DNA from: Pyricularia pennisetigena
Taxonomy: Eukaryota > Ascomycota > Sordariomycetes > Magnaporthales > Pyriculariaceae
DNA length: 64,000 bases
Assembly (NCBI RefSeq): GCF_004337985.1
Contig: NW_021940924.1
Span: 558,001-622,000 of the forward strand
Direction: 5' to 3'
The position numbers and the translations under genes are program-made. This document shows positions 11,103 through 21,735 of the stretch, piece after piece. Every line of letters begins with the position of its first letter. Positions within the stretch are counted from its first letter, which is position 1. The notes below the pieces were generated by a model that saw only the letters and a list, made by a program, of their open reading frames with translations, had not been told where the DNA came from and made no database searches.

Positions 11103-11618
11103 TCAGAAAAACCAAGTGCTTGTGCTACCGGACGAATCACTGCTACGAGACTGCCACTCCAAAGGATAGCCGCCATCGCGATTTTGTGAGGGGATTATAT
11201 TATTGGTGAATAAATGCAAGCCTCCCGCATAGCTTTCTCCCGTGTTTGAGTCCCGTGCGATTGAGGACAAGCAAATGGACTTTATCAACCGCTGGACGAA
11301 GCGATTTGCCCAGCGTGTTCCGACTGGTTGCACGTTCCGCGCAGCTATATGATCGGCCATTGCGGCCAAATCAGCGATCTGAGGCGGAAACCCTCGGGAA
11401 TTTAAGTCCAATATGTATCGAACAACCACCCCCTCATCGCTTTCTGTGAAGCTTTGCAATTTGGGCCGACGGTCGGCCAAAGGAGTGGCCGTTTGTTCTG
11501 TCCTGCAAGGTTGATCGCGGCATTATAAATTGCAGCGATCTTCCAAATGCTAACTTTTCCCCGATCGAAGCTCGCTCAGAGCAAGAATGATTTGCGCATC
11601 GCGATTTGTTGATTTCAT
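11103..11618 (-). pseudogene. pogo/Fot-type transposase, N-terminal relic
   Basis: Three minus frames together rebuild the DNA-binding half of a pogo-superfamily (Tc1/mariner) transposase. ATG 11618 starts MKSTNRDAQIILALSEL. A second frame has the psq-type helix-turn-helix end MPRSTLQDRTNG. A third has the CENP-B-like block FTESDEGVVVRYILDLNSR followed by GTRWANRFVQR. At least two frame changes separate them. The frame ends at 11103 with no DDE catalytic domain, so the copy is truncated as well as frameshifted. A sister relic lies at 38274-38470, and a nearly complete but different pogo element at 51227-53086. Confidence 0.75.
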
Positions 11619-12668
11619 AGTGAAAAAAACGCATGTTGCAATTGAAAGACGGTGTTGGGCTGAAAAATGGCCGGGGTACTGTATATCCACGTTATACGAT
11701 TTGCATTTTCGGTGTTTAAGCCATTGAATCACCGAACCGCAAACGTTAGTCACTGAAAAGATGGAATGAGTTCAGTTTAGAATGGGATCTCTTGAACAAT
11801 TCGTCAAATCTAACTTTCCGAAGGCGAGACCAAAAGATTACACCCTACAAAGTGGTTATCTGTTGGATGAGAAACTCCAAGTGCACAGCAAGCCGTCAAC
11901 TTTGGTTGGATTGCATGTGCCTTGCTCAACGAGCTAGCGCTCATCGTGTACCTTAGTACAGACGGGGCTGACTACATCAAAATTTGCTCGCATTCTCTTT
12001 GCGACCCCTTTTATTAGGTAGCAGTACCTGCGCCTGCCCGCCAGAAAAAAAGCAGCAATGCGGATCGAAACCTGGAGCTTGAGTGAAGACACGCCTCTGA
12101 CTGGTGTTGAGAGGGGCCAAGTGATCTGGACAATGAGCGCAACGTGGCGGACCTTTCCCTCGTTTAATGGCGTAATCGTTATTTCTTGCCATTGAAGGCA
12201 TTGGATGCAGATTTTGTATTAACAAAAAGACGTTTAGAACCAGCGTATCAAAACCGAAAAGGAGACCTTTATGATTTCCATATTAAGATTGCCAATTAGT
12301 GAAACTGCGCTGAAAGTCCAGTTCCCATACTGGCCTCCATGCTGGCTTCCATGCTGGGCCACCATCAAAGCGACCGCATTTGCCTCCTATTTTCTAAAGC
12401 ATACCGGCAATCTCACGTATATGGTTAAGGGGAGAATAGGATTTGACAGCATAAATGGGTTTGACATGTACATGTCTGACACCGATAAGGGTTGGCGCAA
12501 GCTAAAGGAGGAGGGTGCGATATTATGATGGCAGCAGGCGAGTGCGTACGTCAAAATTTCAGAGTAGTTATCGGCACAACCGCAGGTGGCTGTGGCGGTC
12601 GATGTGTTTGCAGTCTAGAACTAGTACGATGTTGCATACCAGACCCTGGGAATCCCACACAGCTATAT
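11619..12668. other. Intergenic stretch
   Basis: No coding region with a recognisable motif on either strand. Terminal inverted repeats belonging to the adjacent transposase relic were looked for and not found. Confidence 0.35.
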
Positions 12669-13848
12669 TCAGCTTGAAGCCCCTTTGATAAACGAGGCAT
12701 TAGCAAGGGCATTCGCCTGTGTCTTCCAAATCGGAGCTGCCATCTTAAGCAGCTCGGAGCCGAAACTTTCGAGAATCTCTTCAGCAGTCCAACGATCCTC
12801 CTGCCATTCCACCCTCTCCTCCCCACTTTGAGTAGGAAAGGTCGCCAACCGCCATACCTCTCTCCACCATTCGATCGCTGACAGAGCTTCTAGTGAATCG
12901 CTCTGCACGTTCTTGGCAATAAGGTAGAATGATGACCGTTTCGCATGCCCAGCCGTGGGCTTGTGCAGCACAACGTCGGCGAATCGGGAGAAGGTATATA
13001 AAGTTTGGATTGATCTCCATGCCTCAACTTTGTGCATTAGGAAGATAATTGTACCGCCGGGCCTGAGACGCTTGAGGCCTAGAACGAGCTGCGACGCCGT
13101 CAAGCGCCTGGCTTCGGATTTTTCTCGGTATGGTGCCAGTTCCTGATTTCGGAGAACTTGGCCGTCGCAGAGGACCAAGTCGAACATCCTTTCGTCTATG
13201 AGGGGCCGCGACAGAAACTTGTCAGCTTCGGGATGGTCGGGCGGGACGTTTGCGATCCCCATGTCTGCCGCAAGCATCGTAATGTCTACAAAGTGCTTTT
13301 CCAATCGAGTTGTTTTCGGCAGCAAACATTTGTGGCCTCCATCAACCACAGGAAGACTAAAAGCTACAGCCTTCGCTTTCGGGTTATACTGTAGGGCTAT
13401 GTTGAGAAACCCTCCGGGGGCCATGCACATATCGAGGATCCACGGGTCGTCTTTGCCGTTGGAAACGATCTTGAACACAGACACTGCATCTTGCAGTTGG
13501 CTGCCGATTTTTTGCATCAGGCTATAGAAAAATCTTGCGTTTTTTTCGCTTGGCTGATCTGCGCTTCTGCGTTGTCGCTGGAAAAACTGATCGCCTTCAG
13601 GGTTTCTCCACCCCTGGAATCCAGACTGTCAGTAACTACAGGCTCCAGCTAGTCGCTTCAGACGGGTTACTCACCTGTTCGCGAAGAGCATTAAGCTCCC
13701 TTAGCTCCGGAGAGTTCCTTGTCAAATAGGCAGTGACAGCATGCCACGGACCTGGGCATTTGTGATGATCGCCATCAGTGGCAACCAATTGTTTATTCTC
13801 ATCCAGCTCTGGACGCTCTTTTGGTGTATTTTTGTCAGCCCTCCGCAT
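12669..13848 (-). CDS. FtsJ-like (RrmJ-type) methyltransferase domain protein, two exons
   Basis: Exon 1 is 13848-13675 and exon 2 is 13613-12669. A 61-nt intron (13674-13614) with GTGAGT donor and CCAG acceptor joins them in phase 0 (REQ then GWRNPEGDQFFQ). The product is about 372 residues. Near residue 120 it carries the SAM-binding motif ILDMCMAPGGF, followed by FDLVLCDGQVL (motif IV-like Asp) and RLRPGGTIIFLMHKVEAWRS, matching the Rossmann-type FtsJ/RrmJ methyltransferase fold. The exon 1 block TAYLTRNSPELRELNALREQ is typical of the fungal subfamily. The second half of the K-D-K-E tetrad is plausible at MHKVE, but the substrate (rRNA, tRNA or cap) cannot be told. The start at 13848 is the first ATG of the open frame; an upstream exon is possible. 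The gene looks intact. Confidence 0.78.
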
Positions 13849-15075
13849 TATAATGTAATCATGTTATATTTGAATCTGGATGCCGGTATTCAATTCTCGA
13901 AAAGACCAGCATACGCTCGGTTACTTATGTCTTTTCATGGGTTTGAAAGTTCTGAAACAGTGTGTGATACAGTGCCATTATTTCTGGCCCCGCATTGCAT
14001 GCAAGCTGGTACTAAATTTCTGACGAAAAATACGGGCCACTTTCGAATCACAACATGAAAGTACCATATCAAAATTCTTTCAAGGTGCCACAAGAGGTCA
14101 ATGTAATAGGTGGTGCTTGCGTAGTACTCGTCCGATCAGAACCAGAAGTGTCATGGAATTATCATCCATTCAGATGCTTGTATCGATTTGGCTCGCTCAC
14201 CCATAACGAACTTAGGAGAGCCCTGCATAAACAGTTGTAGGACAATTTCTCCTGACCAATGGACAAACCAGACAGCTTCACACTGGAGATTCTCAATACG
14301 ATCGAACCAGAAATGCTGTAATATTGATGGTCCCCAATCTGACAAGGAGCCATAAGGGACACGAAATAGAAGCCAAGTGATTAAGAGATCTCAATTATGT
14401 AGGGATCTCATAACTGTGAGGCGTAAGTCTCAATTTGTTCCCCAGAGAAACATTGGCCCTAACTGGACCGTTACGCGACGTTCCAAAGGACAGTGGTCGT
14501 ATCCCTGGACCAGTTACTTTCGGCGCTTGACAAGCCCACAAAATGTCAAAACGTCGTTTTCTGGTTGCAGGACCTATGACCAGTAAATGTCACGTCACAA
14601 AGCAGGCCCAGCCGGAGTTTTATTATCGTTGACCAGTGAAAGAGCTATCAAAACGTTATCTCTATGCAGGAGGCCCTCCATTTTCGTGGCTTGGAACAAC
14701 AGCGCAATCCGATTCGCGGGCTGGGCGGCAAAATGCGGGGTCCAGCGTCGCAAAGGGTCTGTCGTGGGGCTGGTAAACAGGCAGAATTTTCCCGTCCCGT
14801 TTTGCCTTCAAATCCGCTTTACTCCTTTGGGCTGCTTCCGTGATGTTCATACGTCATTTACCCCGGCATACATCCTTTCACCTGTTAAAAACACTCCCCT
14901 AGCATTCCGACCAATCAGAGCGCCTCGTGTGAAACAGCAGGAGCCAGGATGGGGTAGAAAACGCAGTCCCGAAGTCAACAACACTACGTAAACTTGGCCC
15001 TCAGCACCAGTCAACTTCAGGTTTTAAAGGTATAGGATGGACAAATAGCTGCCCTCGCTGTTGAGAACCAATTAC
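13849..15075. other. Intergenic stretch containing a decayed dispersed patch
   Basis: No intact gene. Positions about 14660-14755 match patches at about 42998-43090 and 43700-43790 (see the repeat entries). The rest shows only short unrelated frames. Confidence 0.4.
14660..14755 (-). repeat. Dispersed decayed coding patch, copy A
   Basis: Read on the plus strand it starts TGCAGGAGGCCCTCCATTTT and contains GCGCAATCC and TGCGGGGTCCAGCGTCGC. The copy at 43700 shares TGTAGGAGGCC, GCGCAATCC and TGCGGGGTTCAGCGTCAC in the same order. In minus-strand translation all three copies give variants of P-R-x-L-D-x-A followed by small residues, so this is probably a scattered gene-family remnant. Confidence 0.45.
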
Positions 15076-15350
15076 GATGAGTCCGAGCCCCAACAAAATC
15101 AGCACCACGCCTTCGTCAGGGAGAAGGTAGCTTCAAAGGCTTCTCGGAACATTCTGCGTGCCTTATAGCCGAAGATGCAGCGATGACACAATGTAGCCCG
15201 CATTGTAGGCGACGGCTCGGTCTTATGTTGCCAGCGCCGGTAAGGAAGATGATGAGAATTGAGAAGAGGATCCGCCTTTGAGTAAAATGTAGACGAGGCA
15301 AAATGCAGCGTCACGGGCGCCAGTTTTGCTGCTTCTGGTCACAGGTAGTT
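15076..15350 (-). pseudogene. Decayed second copy of the 8592-9000 segment
   Basis: Side by side with about 8620-8990 the DNA is clearly homologous. GATGAGTCCGAG starts both. GGCTTCTCGGA, GCGTGCC, GCATTGTAGGCGA and GGCTCGGTC follow in the same order, and both end in TTTTGAGTA or TTTGAGTAAAATGTAGACGA. In minus translation the copy keeps FGYKARRMFREAFEATFSLT, against FGYRARKMVREAFEAACSLT in the better copy. It has indels, a missing acidic tail and stops, and no trace of the neighbouring 9026-10213 gene body. It is therefore a partial duplicate, now a pseudogene. Confidence 0.75.
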
Positions 15351-15632
15351 GGTTAATTCGATGGTAGGTATTGGTATTTGTTGACTACATAAAACTACTA
15401 TTGGTTGACGATGCCAAAAGAGCTGGTCTGACATGCACCCTCGAAATTCGCACGCGTGATGTTCAATGGAAGGTTAGCAGGGTAGTAATGCTAAGTGAAG
15501 GCGTGCGCGGGTTTGTAGCGTTAAGGTGGGATGTTGTTACCTATAATTAACTCAAGCGGCAAGGGTTGGCTACGTGAAGTGGCCCAAACACAGCTAGCTA
15601 CCCTCTCCTTTCCCATCCAAGTCACCATACAA

Positions 15633-15744
15633 CAAACGGACAAACGGACAAACGGACAAACGGACAAACGGACAAACGGACAAACGGACAAACGGACAAA
15701 CGGACAAACGGACAAACGGACAAACGGACAAACGGACAAACGGA
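15633..15744. repeat. Perfect tandem array of 14 octamers (CAAACGGA)
   Basis: Fourteen uninterrupted copies of CAAACGGA occupy 112 bp with no variant unit. Because 8 is not divisible by 3, every frame translates to a period of 8 residues with no stop, which explains the long artefactual ORFs on both strands here. No flanking homology or gene association was seen. Confidence 0.98.
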
Positions 15745-16216
15745 AGCTGCTTCTCCACTCCTCCATGAGACGGCACCCACCCATCTTTTTACTGTGTCAA
15801 GTCCGACCAGCATGTGCTGTCAGTTTATCTTATACTCTTCAATAAACGCTCATGCGTTGGGGCGACAACCAAGATGCGTTTATCTAAATTAGAATATTTT
15901 GCCAATTGGATCGTGACTACTATCAAATATACCCAAGCCTCGAACGGCCCCACACTATCACAACGATACAGGCCCGATTCTTGCCCCAACCGGAGTAACG
16001 TGATTTATCATCCTGTCATACAACCTCCCCCGCCGCCAACTTGCTTCTGGCAGCATCATTGCTACCTTCGATGTCACAAAATTTAACTTATGGTCACAAA
16101 ATCTGTAATCACAAATCAATTTAACCGTTAATCTTCCAGTTTTCTTTTGGAAAAAGTTTAGCAATCCGCTCCTGAGTGTTAATTACGGCAATGCTTCGAA
16201 TTCTGGGATTGACAAA

Positions 16217-17088
16217 ATGACCTTCACTTGTGGCACTTGTTGGCGCGAGTTTCCCGCAGGCTGGAACTCCCGTGAGCAGCATATGAAAGCTATGGGTCAC
16301 GAGCAACCGCAGTTCGAATGCAACGATTGTGATCGCTATTTCGCAACACAGCAAGCTGTGAACCAGCACATGGACGCCCTAGGTCATTGGGCTGAGTCGG
16401 ATGAGTCGGAGTACGAATGCGATGATTGTTCCGATGCGTTCTCTGATGAAGAAAACCTCCGCGATCACGAGATTAGCGAGCACTTCTACTGTGACCTTCA
16501 TGATCGGTATTTCCAAGACGAGAATAGCATCAAAAACGTACGTGCCACAATCTTTGAGGGTAAAACAGTTGGACTGACTATCGTTCACAGCACCTTCATG
16601 GTAGTGGTCATCGCAAAGTGGACCTAGCCTGCCCTTTCTGCAAAACGATGCGTACCAACGCAACAGGGTTGATCCATCACCTGGAGCGCGGATCCTGCCC
16701 AAACGCCCCCATTGACCGAGCAAAGCTCCACGATGAAATCCAACGCCGTGATCCCAACAGCATCCTTACCAACAAGCTTCTTACGTGGCAAGACACTGAT
16801 ACCTACGAGGCCACACAGAAGGCTTGGAACGCCGATTCCAACGGGTTCGATTGCTACATTTGCCACCGAAGCTTCAAGAAGCTCAAATCATTAAACCAAC
16901 ATCTCGAGTCACCAAAGCACCGGCAGGATATTTACCACTGTCCTAATCGCCACTGCAATAAAGAGTCTCCAACCCTTGCTGCGATTATTAACCATTTAGA
17001 AAGCGAGAGTTGCCAATTTATGCGCTTCGAGGTTGTTCAGCAAACTGCTCAGCGAATCATCACCCCGGGGCGAATGATAGCCTTTTGA
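16217..17088 (+). CDS. C2H2 zinc-finger protein, two exons
   Basis: Exon 1 is 16217-16537 and exon 2 is 16591-17088. The 53-nt intron has a GTACGT donor, a GACTGAC branch site and a TTCACAG acceptor, and phase is preserved (KN then HLHGSGH). The product is about 272 residues. Fingers visible in order: CGTC-x13-H-x5-H near residues 5-28, CNDC with HMDALGH, a shorter CDDC finger, an imperfect CDLH finger completed across the intron by HLHGSGH, CPFC with HH and the SCP end, then CYICHRSFKKLKSLNQH and CPNRHC. Such multi-finger proteins are common in Pezizomycotina, usually as putative nucleic-acid binders of unknown target. The broken gene at 32374-32830 has related architecture. The gene appears intact. 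Confidence 0.82.
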
Positions 17089-18758
17089 AGAATTTTGTTC
17101 ACATGTGGATTGCTGTTGTAATCTTTCCCCGTGTGTCAAAGGCATGATTTCGCTTGGGCTGAGGGTGAACAGCGTGTTAACTAGAATCTCTGGAAGCTGA
17201 ATCTATCTCAGTAAGCTCTTTACGGTACTACCATGGCTTTGTATTACATATTCTTATCCACGACAACCTCCGTAACGCCCATAAGAATCTTCACATGTGA
17301 AAATTCAATGTGATAAACTTAAATCCTTACCGCTGTTGCGCGATTTGAACAAGCTTCGCTTAATTTTCTGTGAGCGCTTGCTGGAAGATTTTGCCGTACA
17401 AAGTGGTTAGCATATGACATTTTCAGCATTGCTAACTGCCGTTCATATGATTTTCGCTGCAAACGTGGTGTCGCGGACGCTTGCCCCACCATTTCCCCAT
17501 CCCCCGCCCAAAAAACCCACTAATCAAAATACGATGTTAAGACCTGCAAGCCCGGAGGTTACCGCCTCTTGCCCCACAAATCCCTCAATGGAACTCTCGA
17601 CTGTGTTGCCTCGCTGGTGCGACCGTGCCGATGATTCGATCACTTCTGATAGGGAAGAAAGGTATTATTGATGGAATGTTTGAAAATGGCGGATAGCAGT
17701 GATTTCAGCTTCTTGACGCTGAGGTTATGTTTTCGTGCAGGCACTAAGCAGTACTTCCGCCTTGCTCTGTTGTGGAAGGGTTGGTCGTCGCTGTGCTGCT
17801 CGTTTTGGGAATACCGCTCTGCACCCGACCTCAAAAAAGAGAAACTGGGATTCTTCAGAGGATAATTGTACGTAATCATTAAGAGGCCCTGTCACGCAAT
17901 ACGCAATCCGATGTTCGACATTGCTCCAGATTTCACAACCACGAATTCATCCGCCCAATCACAGTTCCAGCTGATGCAGCCATGGCTCCTCCTACGACCT
18001 GGACCGCTCCAAACACTGTCGCTGCTCCGTAACCCCCCATCGCTGCGCTTTGACAAGTGGCGAAGAGTGAAGGCGCAACCACGCTGCCTAAACTACTTTG
18101 CGTAGCAGCAGCAATACTCCTTATGCACGAAAAAGGCTTTCATTAGCTGACCTGCCTGCCGAGCGTGCACAAAGCCCTCTGCCTTCGACCAACCAGCCTT
18201 AGCATTGATGTTGCCGCATCGGTCATCGTTCCCTGGGAAGTAGACGAGGTAGATTGCTAAGGAGCCCGCAGCAGGCCGCAAATGGCGGCCCGCCGCACTG
18301 TCAAGGCGGGGCGATGTGGCAGTCCAGTTCGGTTATACGGCCTTTCTCCGGCGCTGTTGGTGATTGCAGTTTTCCAACGCTACTCCGGAGATAACGTGCA
18401 CCCCTGCCCATGGTGTGCTAAGGGAAAAAAGAAGGATCTCTTGCGTGTATCACGCGCAGCTGATGGCCAAGAGCATCTTCCTGGCTCGATAAGGGTTATT
18501 GGTTCCCTGGTTATCAGGCAGTTTGGGCACCATCATAACATCCAGAAGCGTTTGGTCGCGAATGTAGTGTAACGGAGAGGGCATGTAAACAACCCAACCC
18601 CGCCCTTGGGGAAGTGGGCATAAAAGGAGACAGCCACAACTGACACGATCACCACAGCGAACCATCGCCGCCTCCTCAAACTTATCCCAGCTTTTGGCCA
18701 TCTTACCAAACTGACTTCGCAAATTTCATTTGTGTAAGGTCATCGCCCAACGGATAAG
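17089..18758. other. Intergenic stretch
   Basis: No supported gene. Short frames (for example 17414-17671 plus and 17640-17879 minus) lack family motifs. A TATA-like ATAAAAGG near 18620 lies about 140 bp before the BTB gene start and is probably part of its promoter. Confidence 0.4.
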
Positions 18759-19786
18759 ATGGCGAAAAAGAAAAGATCTGCTGCTGCCAAAGACTGTCTT
18801 GAAGAAGTTAACGCGCAACTCCTTGAGAAGGCCGATACACGACCTGTATCATCGTGAGTGGTCCACAGTTTTCCCACAGAAGTCCTGAAACTAAGATTAA
18901 AATAAGGCCATATGCAACCTCCATCATCAATCTGAAGTTGGAAAACACTGTACTCAAAGTTCCGAGCTCCTTCCTTCAAAAGTCCCCAAAGTTGAAAGAT
19001 CCCTCTCCATGGAGTAACACCATTGCGCTCGATATTTCCGAAGAAGTTGGTCATGTTCTCGTTCATTACCTCATTACCTACACATACCAGAGTTTGGAAC
19101 CAAAGGGATCGACCCCTGACGAGAAGATCGATTCGGAGCTTGCGACAAGCATCCAAGTCTACGTTATGGCTCGAGAATACGAGCTGACTACCCTGGAGGA
19201 GCTTGCTAAAGTAGAGTTCGAAAAGATTGGAAAGGGACTGCCTTTCACTGCGGTTTTGAAGGTTATGCGGTATGCATATCCAAATCCACGGATAGATGAT
19301 ACATGGTTCTACAGCTATGTAGTGGCCGGTCTCGAACCGCTTCTCAAAGGTCCTTCAAGACTGGCAAATAGTGTGTAGAAAGCCGAGCTCGAAACGTTGC
19401 CAATCATGGAATTGCTATTCAAAATCACCGTCGATCTAGTTTGCAGCAATGAGGCGCTATCCAAGTATGACGCGAGCCCCCTACATGGGGCTGTCGAGGA
19501 GACCGCCGGGACACCACTGCCCAAAATCGAATCACCTTCAGAAGCAGCGCTTTGCCAGCCGGCATCAACTCAGTCAGGTCAGGAAGTCGAATCGGAGTCC
19601 CATGAATGCGAGCCGACGCCGAGGTCCGGTCTGGAGCCCGAAATAGTGCCTGAACCTGCGCCTGAACCTGCGCCTGAACCTGCGCCTCAGCCTGAGAATC
19701 CGATCCAGGAGAATGACTGGAACCCGACCGGTCACTGCCATGGTAGTCACGATTGCCAGGGAGATATTGACCCCTTTGACGAATGA
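18759..19786 (+). pseudogene. BTB/POZ-domain protein, two exons, one in-frame TAG
   Basis: Exon 1 is 18759-18853 (MAKKKRSAAAKDCLEEVNAQ). A 53-nt intron, 18854-18906 (GTGAGT donor, AATAAG acceptor), joins it to a frame reading SPYATSIINLKLENTVLKVP and SSFLQKSPKL, then ALDISEEVGHVLVHYLITYTY. This is the usual layout of fungal BTB proteins: a beta strand, the F-L-x-K-S-x-K-L turn and a helix. TAG at 19376-19378 (codon 189) interrupts the frame, which then continues without another stop to 19786. That part holds a Pro/Glu-rich tail including three exact 12-nt repeats encoding PEPA near 19650-19690. With the TAG, the product is a 188-residue BTB protein lacking its tail. BTB proteins mediate dimerisation and often recruit Cullin-3; the role here is unknown. 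The truncated form could still fold. Confidence 0.65.
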
Positions 19787-21735
19787 TACCTTGCTATCGT
19801 CTGCCGCATCGCTTGCCATTGTAGTTTTCCCTTCTTGGCTTGCTGTTGTATCTCTAGGTAAGGATGGTACACATCCATGCTACTGCTGGTGAAGACTTCT
19901 TGTCCTTTCAACAAGAGCGCATACCCGTGCCGTCAGGATGGCATGCATATAAAGATAACTTTAGTGGAGCAATAGGATGCATTTACACTTATGCATGTTT
20001 GCTTATCCATCTACGGCTAGTGGAAGCTTAGCGCTCGGCTCAAGATTCGAAGGCCATGCCACACTTTGCCGAGCATGGCGGCTTTTCTTTTCTTCCGAAC
20101 TTTCAGGTCGCGAAAACTCACCCCTCTTCTTCCCATTCCATTTTAGGGACGTGCAGTTCCCTGGCCGTCACACTTATGTCTGAAACTTGGTACCCACAAC
20201 AATGCGACCTTATAGATAGGCGCGTGGTTTATTCCCCCCAACATGGTAGATTATCATGTGTTCGGCCGAACGATTTAGTTTGTTCTCAAACGGCCGTATG
20301 CTCCACAATCATCTGCAGACCAAAACGGGTATTTGTTGATGTTTCATATCCAACCTGCTTTCGTTCGCTATAATACGTCTACTTTACTTCGCACATCAAA
20401 TCTCATAACTGCAGAATTTTGTATTCCCGCGGCAACGTCCAAGGGGTATGTAATGATGAGGATCCATGAAGAGATAAATTCCGGATAACGAGTAGGTAAA
20501 GCGTGCAAAAGGCGGAGAGAAAAAGATTCCAAAGCATTCCACAGGCGGATCAGGCACAAATGTGATGGTCTCCACGAAAACTGAGCATTTGATAGCTTGG
20601 GGTGCAGGGATTCTCGTAATCCGGCACGTTCAGCCCGGGTTTAGTTTAGCATAGCACCAGATAGAGATGGGTTTTATGGCACCTGGTATGAAATAGCTAG
20701 CACTGCTTTATTAACACCTGATCCTGTCTGGGTGTTGACTTACCCCCGGCAAGATCCCCTACGAAATATGTTGGAATGTCGAGCTTCAGCAGATGGTCGC
20801 CGACCGTTCCAGAACACTGTTGGGGAGTATATGTCAACCCTGCAACATAAAAGGATTAAACCCGTCTATTACACTACTGGGGTATCATGTATTGCAGCCG
20901 ACGAATCGCGCTGTTTCACATGCTGCGATAGGAAAGTATAAACATTTTTCTAGGCCGGAAAACATTGCCCAAACGCCTGATCTGGTGTCTCGGGTGAAAA
21001 TCTCTGGGAGGTTTTATGGTATCGGCCCGCGTCGGAACCGCGTCCTGTGGTAGATTAGTGGATATAACCTTGTCAAACTCCTGGAAACTAAGCCTAGGTT
21101 TGTGATAGGTGATTGGCTCTGGCTCCGTCACAGTTTTCACTGCGATTTTGGCCTGGAGAGATTGTTTGGTAGAGGTGTGCGAGGGACATGCCATAAGAAG
21201 TACATCCCGGCTTTTCTAGGTCAGGATGGGCGTACGAGGAGTCAGGGGAACAACAATCCCTCTGTCCTCTTCAGGTTCTACAGAAATATCCGATACTCCG
21301 TATGGCTTTCTCAAGGGCGGTTTTGTGCAGATTCAATTCGCCTGAGCAGGGTTAAAGTGCAAAACATTTTACTGGTTAGAACTCCGAGTACCATCCCTAT
21401 CAGCCCGATCACATCGCAGAATGCCCTGCTAGTCTAACCTCGGTCACCTGACTTCCCTGTCGACTTGATGGATTTGCCCTCTCTGCCTTCTATCTTTGTT
21501 TGTTCGGTACCAGATGGGCCAACGGAGATTGAGGTGGCTCCAAAAGTAGTGCTCTTTAGAAATTAATCATTATAACACCGTTAACCTCCGTGTTAAAAAG
21601 CATGTTTGCCTCTCGCATACCCTTGTGTGCGACTCCCAGTTGATGAATTGCGCGTAACGACTGCATCGCCTTCCCTTTAAACTGTCCCTGCCCGCCACCC
21701 ACCACCCCTGTCACATTAAATTCACATTCGCCCTA
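19787..21735. other. Long intergenic stretch
   Basis: About 1.9 kb with no frame carrying a recognisable domain, no RNA gene and no terminal repeats. It may hold regulatory DNA or old repeats decayed beyond recognition. Confidence 0.4.

Noticed and set aside
15633..15744. Short regularly spaced repeats as a possible CRISPR array
   Set aside because: Units are contiguous 8-mers without spacers, and the genome is eukaryotic.
15521..15845. Long open frames on both strands rich in QTDKRTNG or VCPFVRLS repeats
   Set aside because: They are by-products of the stop-free octamer array, which is open in all frames.
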